Below are positions 50,067 to 60,528 of a stretch of 64,000 nucleotides of DNA, one piece after another. The stretch comes from Deinobacterium chartae (lineage in GTDB: Bacteria; Deinococcota; Deinococci; Deinococcales; Deinococcaceae): assembly GCF_014202645.1 (NCBI RefSeq), contig NZ_JACHHG010000005.1, positions 186,001-250,000 of the forward strand, given 5' to 3'. The first letter of the stretch is position 1; the number at the start of each line of letters is the position of its first letter. A model generated the notes under the pieces. It had not been told where the DNA came from. It did not search any database and was given only the letters and a program-made list of their open reading frames with translations. The position numbers were made by a program, and so were the translations under genes.

Positions 50067-51587
50067 TTAGGCGAAGGCCTGCACCTCGGAGCGCACCGCC
50101 GCAAGCAGTTCGCCCGAGCGCACCATCTCGCGCAGCCTCGAGAGTTCGGGCTTGAGGTAGCGGTCCCGCTCGAGGTGCGGGATCTCGGCGCGAATGCGGG
50201 TGTGCGCCGCCGCCACGCCGCGCCCGGGACGCAGCGGCGCGTGGAAGTCCAGGGCCTGCGCGGCCGAGGCGAGCTCGATCGCGACCACCCACAGCGCGTT
50301 CTCGAGGATGCTGCGCGCCTTGCGGCAGGCGGTGGTTCCCATCGAGACGTGATCTTCCTGGTTGGCCGAGGTGGGAATCGAGTCCACCGACGACGGATGG
50401 GCCAGCACCTTGTTCTCGCTGACCAGCGAGGCCGCGGTGTACTGGCTGATCATCAGGCCCGAGTTGAGGCCGCCCCGCTCGGCCAGGAAAGCCGGCAGGC
50501 CCGAGAGGGCCGGATTGAGCATCTGCTCGATGCGCCGCTCGGAGATCGAGGCGAGTTCGGCGATGGCGATTCCCACGTAGTCGGCGGCCAGGGCCAGCGG
50601 TTCGCCGTGGAAATTGCCGCCCGAGATCACGCGCTCCTCGAGGGGAAAGATCAAAGGGTTGTCGGTGACCGAGTTCAGCTCGATGGCGAGGACGGCCTCG
50701 GCGTGGCGCAGCGCGTCCCGGCAGGCTCCGTGCACCTGCGGAACCGCGCGCAGCGAGTAGGCATCTTGGACCTTGGCGCAGTTCGCGTGCGACGCGGCCA
50801 CCTCGGAGTCCTCGAGCAGGCGGCGCAGGTTCGCAGCGGTCTCGAGAGCCCCCGGGTGCGGGCGCAGGCCCACCACCAGCGCGTCGAAAGGCTTGTGGCT
50901 TCCCTTGAGGGCCTCGACCGTCATCGCGGCGGCCAGATCACACGCGCTCAGCAGCGTGCGCGCGTCGGCCAGCACCAGGGCCAGCACCGCGCCCATCGCC
51001 TGGGTGCCGTTGATCAGGGCCAGCCCCTCCTTGGCCTCGAGGACCAGCGGCTCGAGGCCGATCTCCTGCATGACTTCGGCGCTGGGACGCACCCGGCCAC
51101 CCTGGGAGACCTCGCCCTCGCCGATCAGCGACAGGGTCAGGTGGGCGAGCGGAGCGAGGTCGCCCGACGAGCCCACCGAGCCCTGCGAGGGGACCACCGG
51201 GTGCACCCGGTGGTTGAGGAAGGCCAGCAGCAGTTCGACCACCTCGGGCCGCACGCCCGAGTGGCCCAGGGCCAACGACTGCGCGCGCAGCAGCAGCATG
51301 CCGCGCACGACCTCGTCCGGGAACGGGTCACCCACGCCGATGGCGTGCGACAGGATCAGGTTGCGCTGCAGTTCGAGCAGGTCCGAATCCGGGATGCGCA
51401 CGTTCTCGAAGCGTCCGAAGCCGGTGTTCACGCCGTACACCGGACGGCCCTCCTCGAGGACCCGGCCGATGTAGGCGCGGCTGGCCGCGATGCGTGCGCG
51501 CGCCGCGTCCGCGAGCGTCACCGGCTCGAGGTCGCGCACGACGCGCAGGAAAGTTTCAAGGTCAAGGTGCGAGTCGAGTTCGATCAT
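50067..51587 (-). CDS. hutH: Histidine ammonia-lyase
   Basis: 506 residues. Contains [10 protein letters not shown], the MIO-forming region [35 protein letters not shown] and [18 protein letters not shown]. It deaminates histidine to urocanate. The MIO tripeptide is Ser-Ser-Gly rather than the usual Ala-Ser-Gly, which should still cyclise. The ATG at 51587 overlaps the hutI stop (ATGA). Last gene of hutUGIH. Confidence 0.96.
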   Translation of the reverse strand: MIELDSHLDLETFLRVVRDLEPVTLADAARARIAASRAYIGRVLEEGRPVYGVNTGFGRFENVRIPDSDLLELQRNLILSHAIGVGDPFPDEVVRGMLLLRAQSLALGHSGVRPEVVELLLAFLNHRVHPVVPSQGSVGSSGDLAPLAHLTLSLIGEGEVSQGGRVRPSAEVMQEIGLEPLVLEAKEGLALINGTQAMGAVLALVLADARTLLSACDLAAAMTVEALKGSHKPFDALVVGLRPHPGALETAANLRRLLEDSEVAASHANCAKVQDAYSLRAVPQVHGACRDALRHAEAVLAIELNSVTDNPLIFPLEERVISGGNFHGEPLALAADYVGIAIAELASISERRIEQMLNPALSGLPAFLAERGGLNSGLMISQYTAASLVSENKVLAHPSSVDSIPTSANQEDHVSMGTTACRKARSILENALWVVAIELASAAQALDFHAPLRPGRGVAAAHTRIRAEIPHLERDRYLKPELSRLREMVRSGELLAAVRSEVQAFA

Positions 51588-52831
51588 AGGGTTACCCCTT
51601 CGGTGTTTCGGGCAGCGCAGCGCCCGGAGATCCACACCTCGGCGGCCGAGCGGCCCGAGAGGTCGTAGATGAGGGCCCGCCAGTCGCGCGCGGTCAGCAC
51701 CACGAAGTCGGCACGGGCCCCGGCCTCGAGGCGCCCGCGGTCACCGAGCCCCAGAGCGCAGGCGGCGTTGAGGGTGGCGGCGGTCAGGGCCTCGGCGGGG
51801 GTCAGACCGCACAGGCGCACCGCCAGGGCGGCGGGCAGGGCGCTCGAGGCCAGCGGGCTCGATCCCGGGTTCAGGTCGCTGCCCACGGCCACGGCCGCGC
51901 CCGCGTCGATCAGGGCGCGGCCCGGCGCTCCCGGCAGGCCCAGGTGCAGCGAAACGCCCGGCAGCACGGTCGCGACCGTGCTGCCAGCCGCCAGCGCCGC
52001 GATCTGGTCGGGGCCGCTGGCCTCGAGGTGGTCCACCGAGAGGCTGCCCAGGCGCACCGCCAGTTCGGTGCCCCCCACCGCGTGGAACTGGTCGGCATGC
52101 AGCTTGCTGCGCAGGCCCGCGCGGTGGGCGGCCTCGAGGATGCGCTCGGCCTCGGCAGCGCTGAAGGCCTCGCGCTCCACGAACACGTCCACGGCGTCGG
52201 CCAGACCGCGCCGGGCGACTTCGGGCACCAGTTCGGCGCAGACGGCCTCGAGGTAGCGTGCGCGCCGCTGGGCCTCGGCGGGTGGCACGTGGATCAACAG
52301 GGTGGGTATCAGTTCGAGCGGCGTATGCGCGCGCAGGGCGGCTACGGCCTCGAGCGCGCGCAGCTCGGCTTCGGGCTCGAGGCCGTAGCCGCTCTTGACC
52401 TCGACCGTGGTGGCTCCGGAGCGCAGCAGGGCTTCCAGGCGGGGTCGGGCGAGGTCTACCAGTTCCTGAACGCTGGCGGCGGCGGTGGCCCGCACGGTGG
52501 AACGAATGCCGCCGCCGCGCGCCAAGATGGCCTCGTAGCCGTCTCCGCGGGCGCGGGCCTCGAAGTCGGCCAAGCGGTCCCCGGCCCACACCGCGTGCGT
52601 GTGCGGATCGACCAGCCCGGGAACGACCGCCCGCCCGCCCAGGTCGCGCGTCTCCCGCGCGCTGCCCGGCCAGCCGGAGCGCGGCCCGGCCCAGACCACG
52701 CGGCCTCCCTCGAGGGCCAAGGCGGCGTCCTCAATCACCCGGACCTCGCTCTGGCGGTTACCGCGCGCGGGTGCGGAACCCTGCGGGGTTGCGAGCTGCG
52801 AGATGCCGACCAGCAGCAACTCGGCGTTCAT
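51584..52831 (-). CDS. hutI: Imidazolonepropionase
   Basis: 415 residues. Amidohydrolase fold: [18 protein letters not shown] (metal His pair), [35 protein letters not shown] and [10 protein letters not shown]. It opens the imidazolone ring to formiminoglutamate. The N-terminal [16 protein letters not shown] fits; the start overlaps the hutG stop (ATGA). Confidence 0.96.
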   Translation of the reverse strand: MNAELLLVGISQLATPQGSAPARGNRQSEVRVIEDAALALEGGRVVWAGPRSGWPGSARETRDLGGRAVVPGLVDPHTHAVWAGDRLADFEARARGDGYEAILARGGGIRSTVRATAAASVQELVDLARPRLEALLRSGATTVEVKSGYGLEPEAELRALEAVAALRAHTPLELIPTLLIHVPPAEAQRRARYLEAVCAELVPEVARRGLADAVDVFVEREAFSAAEAERILEAAHRAGLRSKLHADQFHAVGGTELAVRLGSLSVDHLEASGPDQIAALAAGSTVATVLPGVSLHLGLPGAPGRALIDAGAAVAVGSDLNPGSSPLASSALPAALAVRLCGLTPAEALTAATLNAACALGLGDRGRLEAGARADFVVLTARDWRALIYDLSGRSAAEVWISGRCAARNTEGVTL

Positions 52832-53736
52832 TCGAACACCTCGCACAGCGTCTCCATCAGCAACCGCGCCAGCAGCAGGCCCGAGTTTCCGCTCGCGTCC
52901 AGGTTCGGGGCGAACTCGACCAGGTCCAACCCGACCAGGGTGTTGCGCCGCACGGTCTCGGCCACGATGCGCAGGGCGCTGCGGTAGCTCAGGCCGTCCA
53001 CCTCGGGGCTGGAGGTGGCGGGCAGCAGCGCCGGGTCCAGGGCGTCCACGTCGAAGGACAGATAAACCGGCCTGCCGCGCGGAAGCCGCGCCAGGGCCGC
53101 TTCCAGATCGGCCTCGAGGTCCCGGGCGCTGATCAGGGTGTGTCCGCGGGCCAAGGCGGCCTGCACCGCCTCGCGGTCAAAGCGCAGACCGCGCAGGCCC
53201 AGCGTGGTGACGCTCAGGCCCGGCAGTTCCTCGCTGGCGCGGCGAAACGGACTGGAGTTGCTGTAGCGCGTGTCGTTGCGCACATCGGTGAAGTCGAGGT
53301 GCGCGTCGATCTGCACCACGTGCAGGTCTGCAAGGTCCGCGTAAGCCCGCAGAATCGGGTAAGTGACGCTGTGGTCGCCGCCCAAAAACAGCGGCAGCCG
53401 CGCGCGGGCGCGCAGGGCGCGGGCCGCCTCGGTGATGCGCTCGCGCGCCAGTTCGGGCTCCAGCGAGGGCAGCACCACGTCGCCGGCATCCACCAGCCGC
53501 AGCCCGGCCAGCCGGACACGGTCCCCCTCGAGGTCGTAAAAGCCCTCGGGCGGCAGGGCGTAACGCAGCGAGGCGTCGCGCAGCGCCCGCGGGGCGAAGC
53601 GCGCGCCGGGCCGAAAGCCCAGCGCGATGTCAAACGGCAGGCCCAGCACGCCCACGTCCGCGCTCCAGTCCGCCTCGAGCGGCTGATGCGGGGCACGCGC
53701 GAAGGTGGCGATGCCGCCGTAGGGCAGGTGGCTCAC
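52828..53736 (-). CDS. hutG: Formimidoylglutamase (ureohydrolase family)
   Basis: 302 residues. Binuclear Mn site motifs: [19 protein letters not shown] and [20 protein letters not shown]. The position inside the hut operon makes it the formiminoglutamate hydrolase (glutamate plus formamide) rather than arginase or agmatinase. GTG start overlapping the hutU stop (GTGA). Confidence 0.92.
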   Translation of the reverse strand: MSHLPYGGIATFARAPHQPLEADWSADVGVLGLPFDIALGFRPGARFAPRALRDASLRYALPPEGFYDLEGDRVRLAGLRLVDAGDVVLPSLEPELARERITEAARALRARARLPLFLGGDHSVTYPILRAYADLADLHVVQIDAHLDFTDVRNDTRYSNSSPFRRASEELPGLSVTTLGLRGLRFDREAVQAALARGHTLISARDLEADLEAALARLPRGRPVYLSFDVDALDPALLPATSSPEVDGLSYRSALRIVAETVRRNTLVGLDLVEFAPNLDASGNSGLLLARLLMETLCEVFE

Positions 53737-55397
53737 TCGCCCACTCCCAGGCTGGGCAGGTCGAGGCCGCGCTCACGGGCCACCTCGAGGGCGCGTTCGT
53801 ACCCGGCGTCGGCGTGGCGGATCACGCCCATGGCCGGGTCGTTGGTGAGGCACAGCCGCAGGCGGCGCGCGGCCTGGTCGCTGCCGTCGGCGACCGCGAC
53901 CAGCCCCGAGTGCTGGCTGTAGCCCATCCCGACCCCGCCGCCGTGGTGAAAGGACATCCAGGCGGCCCCGCTGGCGGCACCGACCGCAAAGTTGAGCAGC
54001 GGCCAGTCCGACACCGCGTCGCTGCCGTCAAGCATCGCCTCGGTCTCGCGGTAGGGGCTGGCGACCGAACCCGCGTCGAGGTGGTCGCGTCCGATCACGA
54101 TCGGGGCCGAGAGGCGGCCGTCGGCCACCATCTCGTTAAAGAGCAGCGCGGCGCGGTCACGTTCGCGGTATCCCAGCCAGCAGATGCGGGCAGGCAGGCC
54201 CTGGAAGGCGATGTGCTCGCCCGCGTAACGCAGCCAGCGCTGCAGCTTCGCGTCCTCGGGGAAAAGCTCGAGCAGCGCGCGGTCGGTGGCGCGGATGTCC
54301 TCGGGGTCACCCGAGAGGGCCACCCAGCGGAACGGGCCGCGCCCCTCGCAGAACGCGTCGCGGATAAAAGCCGGTACAAAACCCGGGTAGCCAAAGGCGT
54401 TCTCGACCCCGGCGATCTGGGCTTGGGCGCGCAGGTTGTTGCCGTAATCGAAGGCCACTGCGCCGCGCCGCTGCAGCTCGAGGATCGCGCGCACATGCCC
54501 GGCCATCGCCTCGCGGGCGCGCCGCAGATACGCCTCCGGATCGCGCGCGCGCAAAACGTTGAGATCCTCGTCCGAGCGGGCAGGCGGCAGGTAGCCCCAC
54601 ATCGGGTCGTGCGCCGAGGTCTGGTCGGTCACCAAATCGGGCGTAAACCCCAGGCGGACCAGCTCGGGAAGCAGTTCGGCAGCGTTACCCTGCACCGCGA
54701 TCGAGACCGCCTCGCGGTTGTTCTTCGCCTGCTCGGCCCGGCGGATGGCCTCCTCGAGGCTGCCCGCCACCTCGTCGAGGTAACGCGTCTCGAGGCGCCG
54801 CCGGATGCGGACCGGATCGATCTCGATGTTGATCGACACGCCCCCGGCCAGCTTGACCGCCAGCGGTTGCGCGCCGCCCATGCCGCCCAGGCCCGCGGTC
54901 ACGGTAATCGTTCCGGCGAGGCTGCCGCCGAAGTGCTTCTCTCCCGCCGCCGCGAAGGTCTCGTACGTCCCCTGCACGATGCCCTGCGTGCCGATGTAGA
55001 TCCACGACCCGGCGGTCATCTGGCCGTACATCATCAGCCCGGCGCGGTCCAGGCGGTCGAATTCCTCCCAGCTGGCCCACTTGGGCACCAGGTTGGAGTT
55101 GGCCAGCAGCACGCGGGGAGCCATCTCGTGCGTGCGCAACACGGCCACCGGCTTGCCCGACTGGATCAGGAGGGTCTGGTCGTCCTCGAGGCGGCGCAGG
55201 GTGTCGACGATGGTGTGAAAGGCCCGCCAGTCGCGCGCGGCCTTGCCGCGTCCGCCGTAGACGATGAGTTCCTCGGGGTTCTCGGCCACCTCGGGGTCGA
55301 GGTTGTTCATCAGCATGCGCAGCGCGGCCTCCTGGATCCAGCCTTTGGCGGTCCGCTGCGATCCGCGGGGGGCGCGTACCGGGGTGTAGGTTTCCAT
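53733..55397 (-). CDS. hutU: Urocanate hydratase
   Basis: 554 residues. NAD-binding and active-site segments: [55 protein letters not shown] and [17 protein letters not shown]. It hydrates urocanate to imidazolone propionate. First gene of hutUGIH; AGGAGG lies about 7 nt upstream of the ATG. Divergent from the IclR gene. Confidence 0.97.
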   Translation of the reverse strand: METYTPVRAPRGSQRTAKGWIQEAALRMLMNNLDPEVAENPEELIVYGGRGKAARDWRAFHTIVDTLRRLEDDQTLLIQSGKPVAVLRTHEMAPRVLLANSNLVPKWASWEEFDRLDRAGLMMYGQMTAGSWIYIGTQGIVQGTYETFAAAGEKHFGGSLAGTITVTAGLGGMGGAQPLAVKLAGGVSINIEIDPVRIRRRLETRYLDEVAGSLEEAIRRAEQAKNNREAVSIAVQGNAAELLPELVRLGFTPDLVTDQTSAHDPMWGYLPPARSDEDLNVLRARDPEAYLRRAREAMAGHVRAILELQRRGAVAFDYGNNLRAQAQIAGVENAFGYPGFVPAFIRDAFCEGRGPFRWVALSGDPEDIRATDRALLELFPEDAKLQRWLRYAGEHIAFQGLPARICWLGYRERDRAALLFNEMVADGRLSAPIVIGRDHLDAGSVASPYRETEAMLDGSDAVSDWPLLNFAVGAASGAAWMSFHHGGGVGMGYSQHSGLVAVADGSDQAARRLRLCLTNDPAMGVIRHADAGYERALEVARERGLDLPSLGVGE

Positions 55398-55456
55398 GAC
55401 GGTTCCTCCTGGTGTTTTCCCGAGCATGCGCCCTGGCCCCGCCGGGAGCAAGGGCT

Positions 55457-55486
55457 TTGTCCGTCATGGCTGGACAGCCGTAGACT
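55457..55486 (+). promoter_or_regulatory. IclR gene promoter with inverted-repeat operator
   Basis: -35 TTGTCC (55457-55462), 18-bp spacer, -10 TAGACT (55481-55486), the ATG 5 nt later. The inverted repeat TGTCC(N9)GGACA (55458-55462 and 55472-55476) lies inside the spacer, a plausible autoregulatory and hut operator site. Confidence 0.6.
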
Positions 55487-55491
55487 GTGGC

Positions 55492-56211
55492 ATGACCCGC
55501 AAGCTCTCCAGCCTGCAGCGCGGCCTGAGCCTGCTCGAGGCCTTCGACGCCGACCATCCGGAGTGGGGCGTGCGTCAGCTCAGTGCCCGCACGGGACTGC
55601 CCGCCTCGAGCGTGCACCTGATGCTGACCTCGCTGGCCGAGGCAGGCATGCTGCGCCGCACGGCCCAGGGACGCTACACGCTGGGCTGGCGTCTGCTGAG
55701 CGTGTCGAGCGCCCTTTACAGCGCAGCCCCCTGGTACCGCCTGGCGCACGAGGCGATGGAGGCCCTGTCGCGCGAAACCGGCGAGCTGACCTTTCTGTCG
55801 CTGCTCGAGGAAGCGCGGGTGATGTGCGTTGCCCGCTCGAGGCGGCCTTCCGGGGCGGCGCGCGGCGAGACCGCCTTTTTTCTGCCGCCCGAACGGACCG
55901 CGAGCGGGCGGCTGCTGCTGGCCCTCGCCACGCCGCAGGGACCGGGCGGCCGGGAGCCGCAGGTTCCGCCCGAGCTGCGCCAGGAGTTGTGGCGCGTGCA
56001 GCGCGAGGGTTACGCCGAAACCGACCGCGAGTGGCGCGCGGATGAATGCGCCCTGGCCGCTCCGCTGCGCGACCTGGACGGGCAGGTGGTCGCGGCCCTG
56101 GGGGTGGCGGTCCACGCCGAGCGCTACGCCGCGTCCCGCAGCCTGCTGCTGCGGCGCCTGCTCGACCGGGCCTCGAGGGTGTCGTTCGAGCTGGGCTACC
56201 GTCTGACCTGA
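55492..56211 (+). CDS. IclR-family regulator, probably of hut genes
   Basis: 239 residues. Residues 1-70 form the IclR winged helix (LQRGLSLLEAFDADHPEWGV, LSARTGLPASSVHLMLTSL, YTLGWRLL), followed by an effector-binding domain (ETGELTFLSLLEEARVMCV, ASGRLLLALATP, GYAETDREWRADECALAAPL, ALGVAVHAER). Divergent from hutUGIH, so it most likely controls histidine use. Leaderless start at 55492; the open frame extends upstream but without a family match. Confidence 0.85.
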   Translation: MTRKLSSLQRGLSLLEAFDADHPEWGVRQLSARTGLPASSVHLMLTSLAEAGMLRRTAQGRYTLGWRLLSVSSALYSAAPWYRLAHEAMEALSRETGELTFLSLLEEARVMCVARSRRPSGAARGETAFFLPPERTASGRLLLALATPQGPGGREPQVPPELRQELWRVQREGYAETDREWRADECALAAPLRDLDGQVVAALGVAVHAERYAASRSLLLRRLLDRASRVSFELGYRLT

Positions 56212-56541
56212 GTTTCTCTTTTAAAAACACATGACCCGTGCCTGAATCAAGTCGGCTTGCGGCAATGTTTCTGCAATGCAGACATTGTTGTTTTTTGGCG
56301 GTATTTCCGATATTCATCGCCTTTCTCATTTACGCTGTTTAATTTTCAATATCATAAAACTTCAATGCGCTGACGAAAAGCATACAAAACCCACTGTTTC
56401 AATCATGCTTCAGTCATGGGAGCTCCACTAACCTGACCCTCGCCCACCCCCTGCGGCCAGGGCAGCTTCTTTCACCTCAACCCAGCAAGCGCGCGCCGAC
56501 CCCGGCGCGGCCACCCGATACCGCCTCAACAGGAGGACGGC
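56212..56541. other. AT-rich intergenic region before the AlaRS-like operon
   Basis: About 330 bp with notably low GC between about 56212 and 56430 (runs such as TTTTAAAAACAC, GTTGTTTTTTGG and TTTAATTTTCAATATCATAAAA). It holds the inverted repeat CAATGTTTCTGC / GCAGACATTG around 56263-56287. No coding frame. It presumably carries the promoter of the downstream operon. Confidence 0.6.
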
Positions 56542-57858
56542 TTGGATCCGTACATCAGCCCCGACCTGACCCCCACCCCCCCGCCTCTCTCGGCGCAGGA
56601 GCCCGGCGTTGTTCCGGCAGCCGGACCCCTCATTCGCCACGCTTTCCTCGAGCAGGCCCAGCGCGCGGGCTACCACGCCCTGCCCGAGGTTCCGCTGGTC
56701 CGCCAGCAGGCCGACACCTTCTTCGTGATGGCCTCGGTCGCGGCGCACACCGCGCTGTTCGAGCCCGCAGCCGCCAGAACGCACACCCGCTACGCGGTGG
56801 CCCAACGGGTCTTCGAGGGCAACCGCCTCGAGGACGTCGGGGTGTACCCGCTGTCCCTGCCCTTCGACGTGATGCTGTCGTTTTTCCGCTTCGCAGACGC
56901 CTCGGCGCTGCCCGCGCTCGACTTCACCCACCGCTTTCTGCGCGACGCCGTAGGCATCGCGCCCGAGACCCTGTACTACTGCACCACCCGCGGGCTCGGC
57001 CTCGAGCAAGCCCTGTACGCCGCAGGAGCCCAAACCCGGCAGGTGGTGCTGTGGGAAAAAGACCGACCGCTGCGGCTGGGGCCGGGACGCCCTCAGGGCC
57101 AGTACCTCAAGCTGTACCTGCCCTACCGCCACGGTCTGCTGCCCATCGCGGTCCTCGGCTTTATCCCGCTGCCCGACGGCCTGGCCGTTGACAGCGCTTT
57201 TTTCCTCGAGCGGCTCGCCCTGGTCCGCGAGGCCCAGCCGCACCCGTTTGCCGCCTCGAGCCACCGTGACCTGCTGCGGGCCCTGCGGGCCGACCCCGCG
57301 CTCGCGCGGCTGGGTGAGCGCGCGCTGTACCGCTGGGCCGCGCACCTGCGCGCCCTGCTGATGCTGCTGCACGACGGGGCTGACATCGGCGGCAAGGGAG
57401 CCGGGCACGTTCTGAACAAGATGGTGCGCGACCTCGCCTACACCGTGCATGCCCACAGCGCGCCGATCCGCCTGGAAGCGCTGCTCACCGCCTGCGCGCG
57501 CGGGCTGGCCCACAGCGGCTACGCGCTTGACCCGGCCGACCTGAGCGGGCCGCGCGCAGCCCTCGAGGAAGCCCTGGACCGCGCCGCCCGCCAGATCCGC
57601 CAGGAACTCGCGCGCCTCGAGCACGCGGTGCGCAGGCAGGGCCTGGAAGCGGTAGATCTTGCGCGCTTCGCGTCCGAACGCGGGCTGCGGCCCGAATGGG
57701 CCCGGCAGCGACTGCAGCAGTTAGGCCACGTCCTGCCCGCCTCGCACGGCCCCGAGCGTTACTCGCTGCGCAACGCCGCCTTTCCGTTCGAATCTTGCAC
57801 CTTCGCCCCTCCCCTGCAGCCGCGCGCGTTCTTGCAGGCTGCCGAAGCGCGCCGTTAG
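56542..57858 (+). CDS. Alanyl-tRNA-synthetase-like enzyme without editing domain
   Basis: 438 residues, aligning along its length with the N-terminal half of AlaRS: FLEQAQRAGYHALPEVPLVR (residues 35-54), RYAVAQRVFEGNRLEDVG (83-100), the motif-2-like FDVMLSFFRFAD (108-119), LRLGPGRPQGQYLKLYL (177-193), the motif-3-like LAVDSAFFLERLALV (214-228), and the helical RWAAHLRALLMLLHDGADIG (264-283). Conserved Asp217 and the E-R of motif 3 are kept, but the Gly of D-x-G-x-x-L-E-R is Ala219. The editing and C-Ala domains are absent. It therefore may activate an amino acid and pass it to a tRNA, thiol or amine. TTG start with AGGAGG 7 nt upstream; first gene of an operon with an ATP-grasp enzyme and an exporter. 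Confidence 0.82.
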   Translation: MDPYISPDLTPTPPPLSAQEPGVVPAAGPLIRHAFLEQAQRAGYHALPEVPLVRQQADTFFVMASVAAHTALFEPAAARTHTRYAVAQRVFEGNRLEDVGVYPLSLPFDVMLSFFRFADASALPALDFTHRFLRDAVGIAPETLYYCTTRGLGLEQALYAAGAQTRQVVLWEKDRPLRLGPGRPQGQYLKLYLPYRHGLLPIAVLGFIPLPDGLAVDSAFFLERLALVREAQPHPFAASSHRDLLRALRADPALARLGERALYRWAAHLRALLMLLHDGADIGGKGAGHVLNKMVRDLAYTVHAHSAPIRLEALLTACARGLAHSGYALDPADLSGPRAALEEALDRAARQIRQELARLEHAVRRQGLEAVDLARFASERGLRPEWARQRLQQLGHVLPASHGPERYSLRNAAFPFESCTFAPPLQPRAFLQAAEARR

Positions 57859-57874
57859 AGCGCCAGGAGTTTCC

Positions 57875-59155
57875 ATGACCGATTCCCCAACCGCCCCGTC
57901 CACCCCCGCACACGTCCTGCTGGTCGGAGGCATGCGCGTCATCCAGGATCTGGTGCGCGACCAGCCCGGGGTGCGCACCACCTTGATCCACCGCGCCCAC
58001 AAGATTCAGGACCAGGACGCACGCCGCAACCTGCGCCTGCTGGGAGCTTCCAGCGACGACCCCGCCGAGTGGATCGCGCTGGCACGCGCGGTGCACGAGC
58101 TCGACCCGTTCAGCGCGGTCGGCGCTTTTCACGAGTTCGAGCAGGACAAGGCCGCCCACATCGCCCGTGCGCTGGGTCTCCCGTTTCACGCCCCCGAGGT
58201 GATCGAGCGGGTGCGCGACAAGCTGCGCATGCGCGAACGGCTGCGCGACAGCGGCCTGGACCCCACCCCCTCGGCCCGGGTCAGCAGCGGCGCACAGCTG
58301 CTCGACTTCGCGCGCCTGCACGGCTACCCCCTGATCGTCAAACCGGTGGACGGCTGGGCCAGCACCAGCATCCTGACCGTTCGCAGCGACGCCGAGGCAC
58401 AACAGGTATCGGCGCAGCTCGAGGCACAGAACCTGAGCAGCGCCCTGGTCGAACCGTTCCTCGAGGGCCGTGAGTTCAGCGTAGAGGCGCTGTCCGAGCG
58501 CGGCGAGCACCGGGTGGTGGCCATCACCCAGAAATTCAAGGACCCCGTGACCTTCGTGGAGATCGGTCACCTGGTGCCCGCCCCGCTGGAGGCCCGGGAA
58601 CGCCACGACCTCGAGGTCTTCGTGATCCGGCTGCTCAGCGCCCTCGGGGTCCAAGACGGGGTGAGCCACACCGAGGTGATGCTGACCGCCCAGGGTCCCC
58701 GGGCGATCGAGACGCACACGCGACCGGGCGGCGACTTTATTCCCGAACTGGTGCAAGAAGCCCTGGGCGTGGACCTGTTCCGCCTGCTGGCCCGCCAGAC
58801 CCTGGGACAGCGGGTTCTGCCCGAGCTCGACGCCGCACTGCGATCTGCACAGCAGCATTACGCCGCGATCTGGTTTGTGACGCCCGAACAGCCGGGCATC
58901 CTCGAGGAGGTCCGGGGCATCGAGCAGGCCTGGTCGGGCGAGGGCGTCCGCGCGGTCGAGCTGCTGCTCGAGCCGGGCGCGGGCGTCGAGCCGGTGCGGC
59001 ACTCGTTTCACCGGGGTGCCTACGCCCGCGCGACCGCCCCGGATCCGCAGCAGGCTCTGGAACGCGCGCGCGACGCGCTCAAGGCCCTCGAGTTCCGGGT
59101 CATTCCGCCCGCGCAGCCCGAGCGCGCGCAAGAAAACGTGGCGGCCCCGGCGTGA
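57875..59155 (+). CDS. ATP-grasp ligase
   Basis: 426 residues. N-terminal pre-ATP-grasp domain (LLVGGMRVIQDLVRDQPGVR), then GAFHEFEQDKAAHIARALGL and RVRDKLRMRERLRDSGLDPT, the ATP-binding HGYPLIVKPVDGWASTSIL, LVEPFLEGREFSVEALSE and Mg-binding MLTAQGPRAIETHTRPGG. The family joins carboxylates to amines via acyl phosphates, and many members make natural-product amide bonds. It follows the AlaRS-like gene by 16 bp (AGGAG upstream) and overlaps the MFS gene by 4 bp. Confidence 0.9.
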   Translation: MTDSPTAPSTPAHVLLVGGMRVIQDLVRDQPGVRTTLIHRAHKIQDQDARRNLRLLGASSDDPAEWIALARAVHELDPFSAVGAFHEFEQDKAAHIARALGLPFHAPEVIERVRDKLRMRERLRDSGLDPTPSARVSSGAQLLDFARLHGYPLIVKPVDGWASTSILTVRSDAEAQQVSAQLEAQNLSSALVEPFLEGREFSVEALSERGEHRVVAITQKFKDPVTFVEIGHLVPAPLEARERHDLEVFVIRLLSALGVQDGVSHTEVMLTAQGPRAIETHTRPGGDFIPELVQEALGVDLFRLLARQTLGQRVLPELDAALRSAQQHYAAIWFVTPEQPGILEEVRGIEQAWSGEGVRAVELLLEPGAGVEPVRHSFHRGAYARATAPDPQQALERARDALKALEFRVIPPAQPERAQENVAAPA

Positions 59156-60420
59156 ACCCCGCCCTCACCCGCCGCAATCTGGCGCTGCTGTACGGCTCGA
59201 CCTTTGTGACCAACATCGGTCACGGGGCGCACACCCTGGCGGTCTCGCTGCTGCTGTACGAACTGACCGGCTCGGCATTGATGTTCGGCGCGGTGCTGAG
59301 CAGCGAGTTCATCATCGCGCTGGCCCTGCAGCTGTTCGCCGGGCCGCTGGTGGACCGTGGCGACCCGCGCCGGGTGATGCTGTTTGCGGATTTCAGCCGT
59401 GGCGCGGTGATCATGGCCTGCTTCGCGTGGCTCATGCTGTGGCCCAGCGCGGTGCCGCTGCTGGTGTCGGTGGTGTACCTGAACCTGCTCAAACCGTTTT
59501 ACCGCGCGGCCAACTTTGCACTGGTCCCCGCGCTGGTGGACGACGCAGCCCTGACCCGCGTAAACAGCCTGACCGGTTCGTTCAGCCAGGCGGGTCAGCT
59601 GCTGGGCGTGGCCCTGGCCGGACTGGTCGCCACGCTGTGGGGTGCCGAGGGTGCCTTTCTGCTCGACGGCCTGTCGTTTCTGCTGGCCGCCGCCTGCTTG
59701 CTGGGCGTCCGGGGCGCCCGCGCCGAGCGCAAGGTTTCCAACACCGCCTCGGCGTGGCAGGCCCTCCTCGAGGACTGGGGCGAGGTCGCGGGCCTGCTGC
59801 GCCGCCAGCCCGGCGTGGCCTTTCACCTGCTGCTGGCCAGCGGTGACTTTCTGGCGGTCGCGCTGATCAACCTGACGCTGGTGCCGCTCAACCAGGCGCA
59901 CGGCGGCACGCCGCTGCACCTGTCGCTGCTCGACGGGGCTTTCGCGGTCGGGTCGCTGATCGGCGCGCTGCTCGCCCCGGGGCTGCTGCAGCGGCTGAGC
60001 GTCACGCACGCGGGCCTGCTGGGGCTGGCCGCGCAGGCGGCGGCCTTCGCGCTGCTGGCCGCCTACGCGGGGCCGCTGCCGGGATCGGTGGTGATGTTCG
60101 CGCTGGGCCTTGCCAACGCGCTGTCGCTGACCGTGTTCATGTCGCACCTGCAGCGCCGCAGCCGGGGCCCGATCAAGGGCCGCATCGGCTCGCTGCGCCA
60201 GATGACGCTGTCGCTGCTCGGCGCCCTGGTGCTGCCGGGCGTGGGGTGGGTGCTGGGCCGCTGGGGGGTAGAGAGCGCGCTGCTGGCCGCTGCCGGACTG
60301 ATGGCGCTGTACCTGGTCCTGCTGGCCGTACTGAGCACCCGGGCGCTGTTCGGCCCCGGCCTGCTCACCGAACCGGTCCGCAGCCAAGCACCCCTGCCTC
60401 GAGGTGCCGCCCAAGCCTGA
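59152..60420 (+). CDS. MFS exporter
   Basis: 422 residues, twelve predicted membrane helices. GSTFVTNIGHGAHTLAVSLL, the loop GPLVDRGDPRRVMLFAD and NLLKPFYRAANFALVPALVD are typical of the enterobactin-exporter/multidrug type MFS subgroup. GTG start overlapping the ATP-grasp stop (GTGA). Last gene of the operon; it most likely exports the product of the two preceding enzymes. Confidence 0.88.
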   Translation: MNPALTRRNLALLYGSTFVTNIGHGAHTLAVSLLLYELTGSALMFGAVLSSEFIIALALQLFAGPLVDRGDPRRVMLFADFSRGAVIMACFAWLMLWPSAVPLLVSVVYLNLLKPFYRAANFALVPALVDDAALTRVNSLTGSFSQAGQLLGVALAGLVATLWGAEGAFLLDGLSFLLAAACLLGVRGARAERKVSNTASAWQALLEDWGEVAGLLRRQPGVAFHLLLASGDFLAVALINLTLVPLNQAHGGTPLHLSLLDGAFAVGSLIGALLAPGLLQRLSVTHAGLLGLAAQAAAFALLAAYAGPLPGSVVMFALGLANALSLTVFMSHLQRRSRGPIKGRIGSLRQMTLSLLGALVLPGVGWVLGRWGVESALLAAAGLMALYLVLLAVLSTRALFGPGLLTEPVRSQAPLPRGAAQA

Positions 60421-60528
60421 TCTCCGGACACCCCGCCTCTCGGCTCGCCCGCCGCCTCATTTGACCCAAATGTTTCTCTTTCCTCTGCTAGGGTGGTTCG
60501 GTCGGGCCGAACGCCCGAGAGGAGCCAT

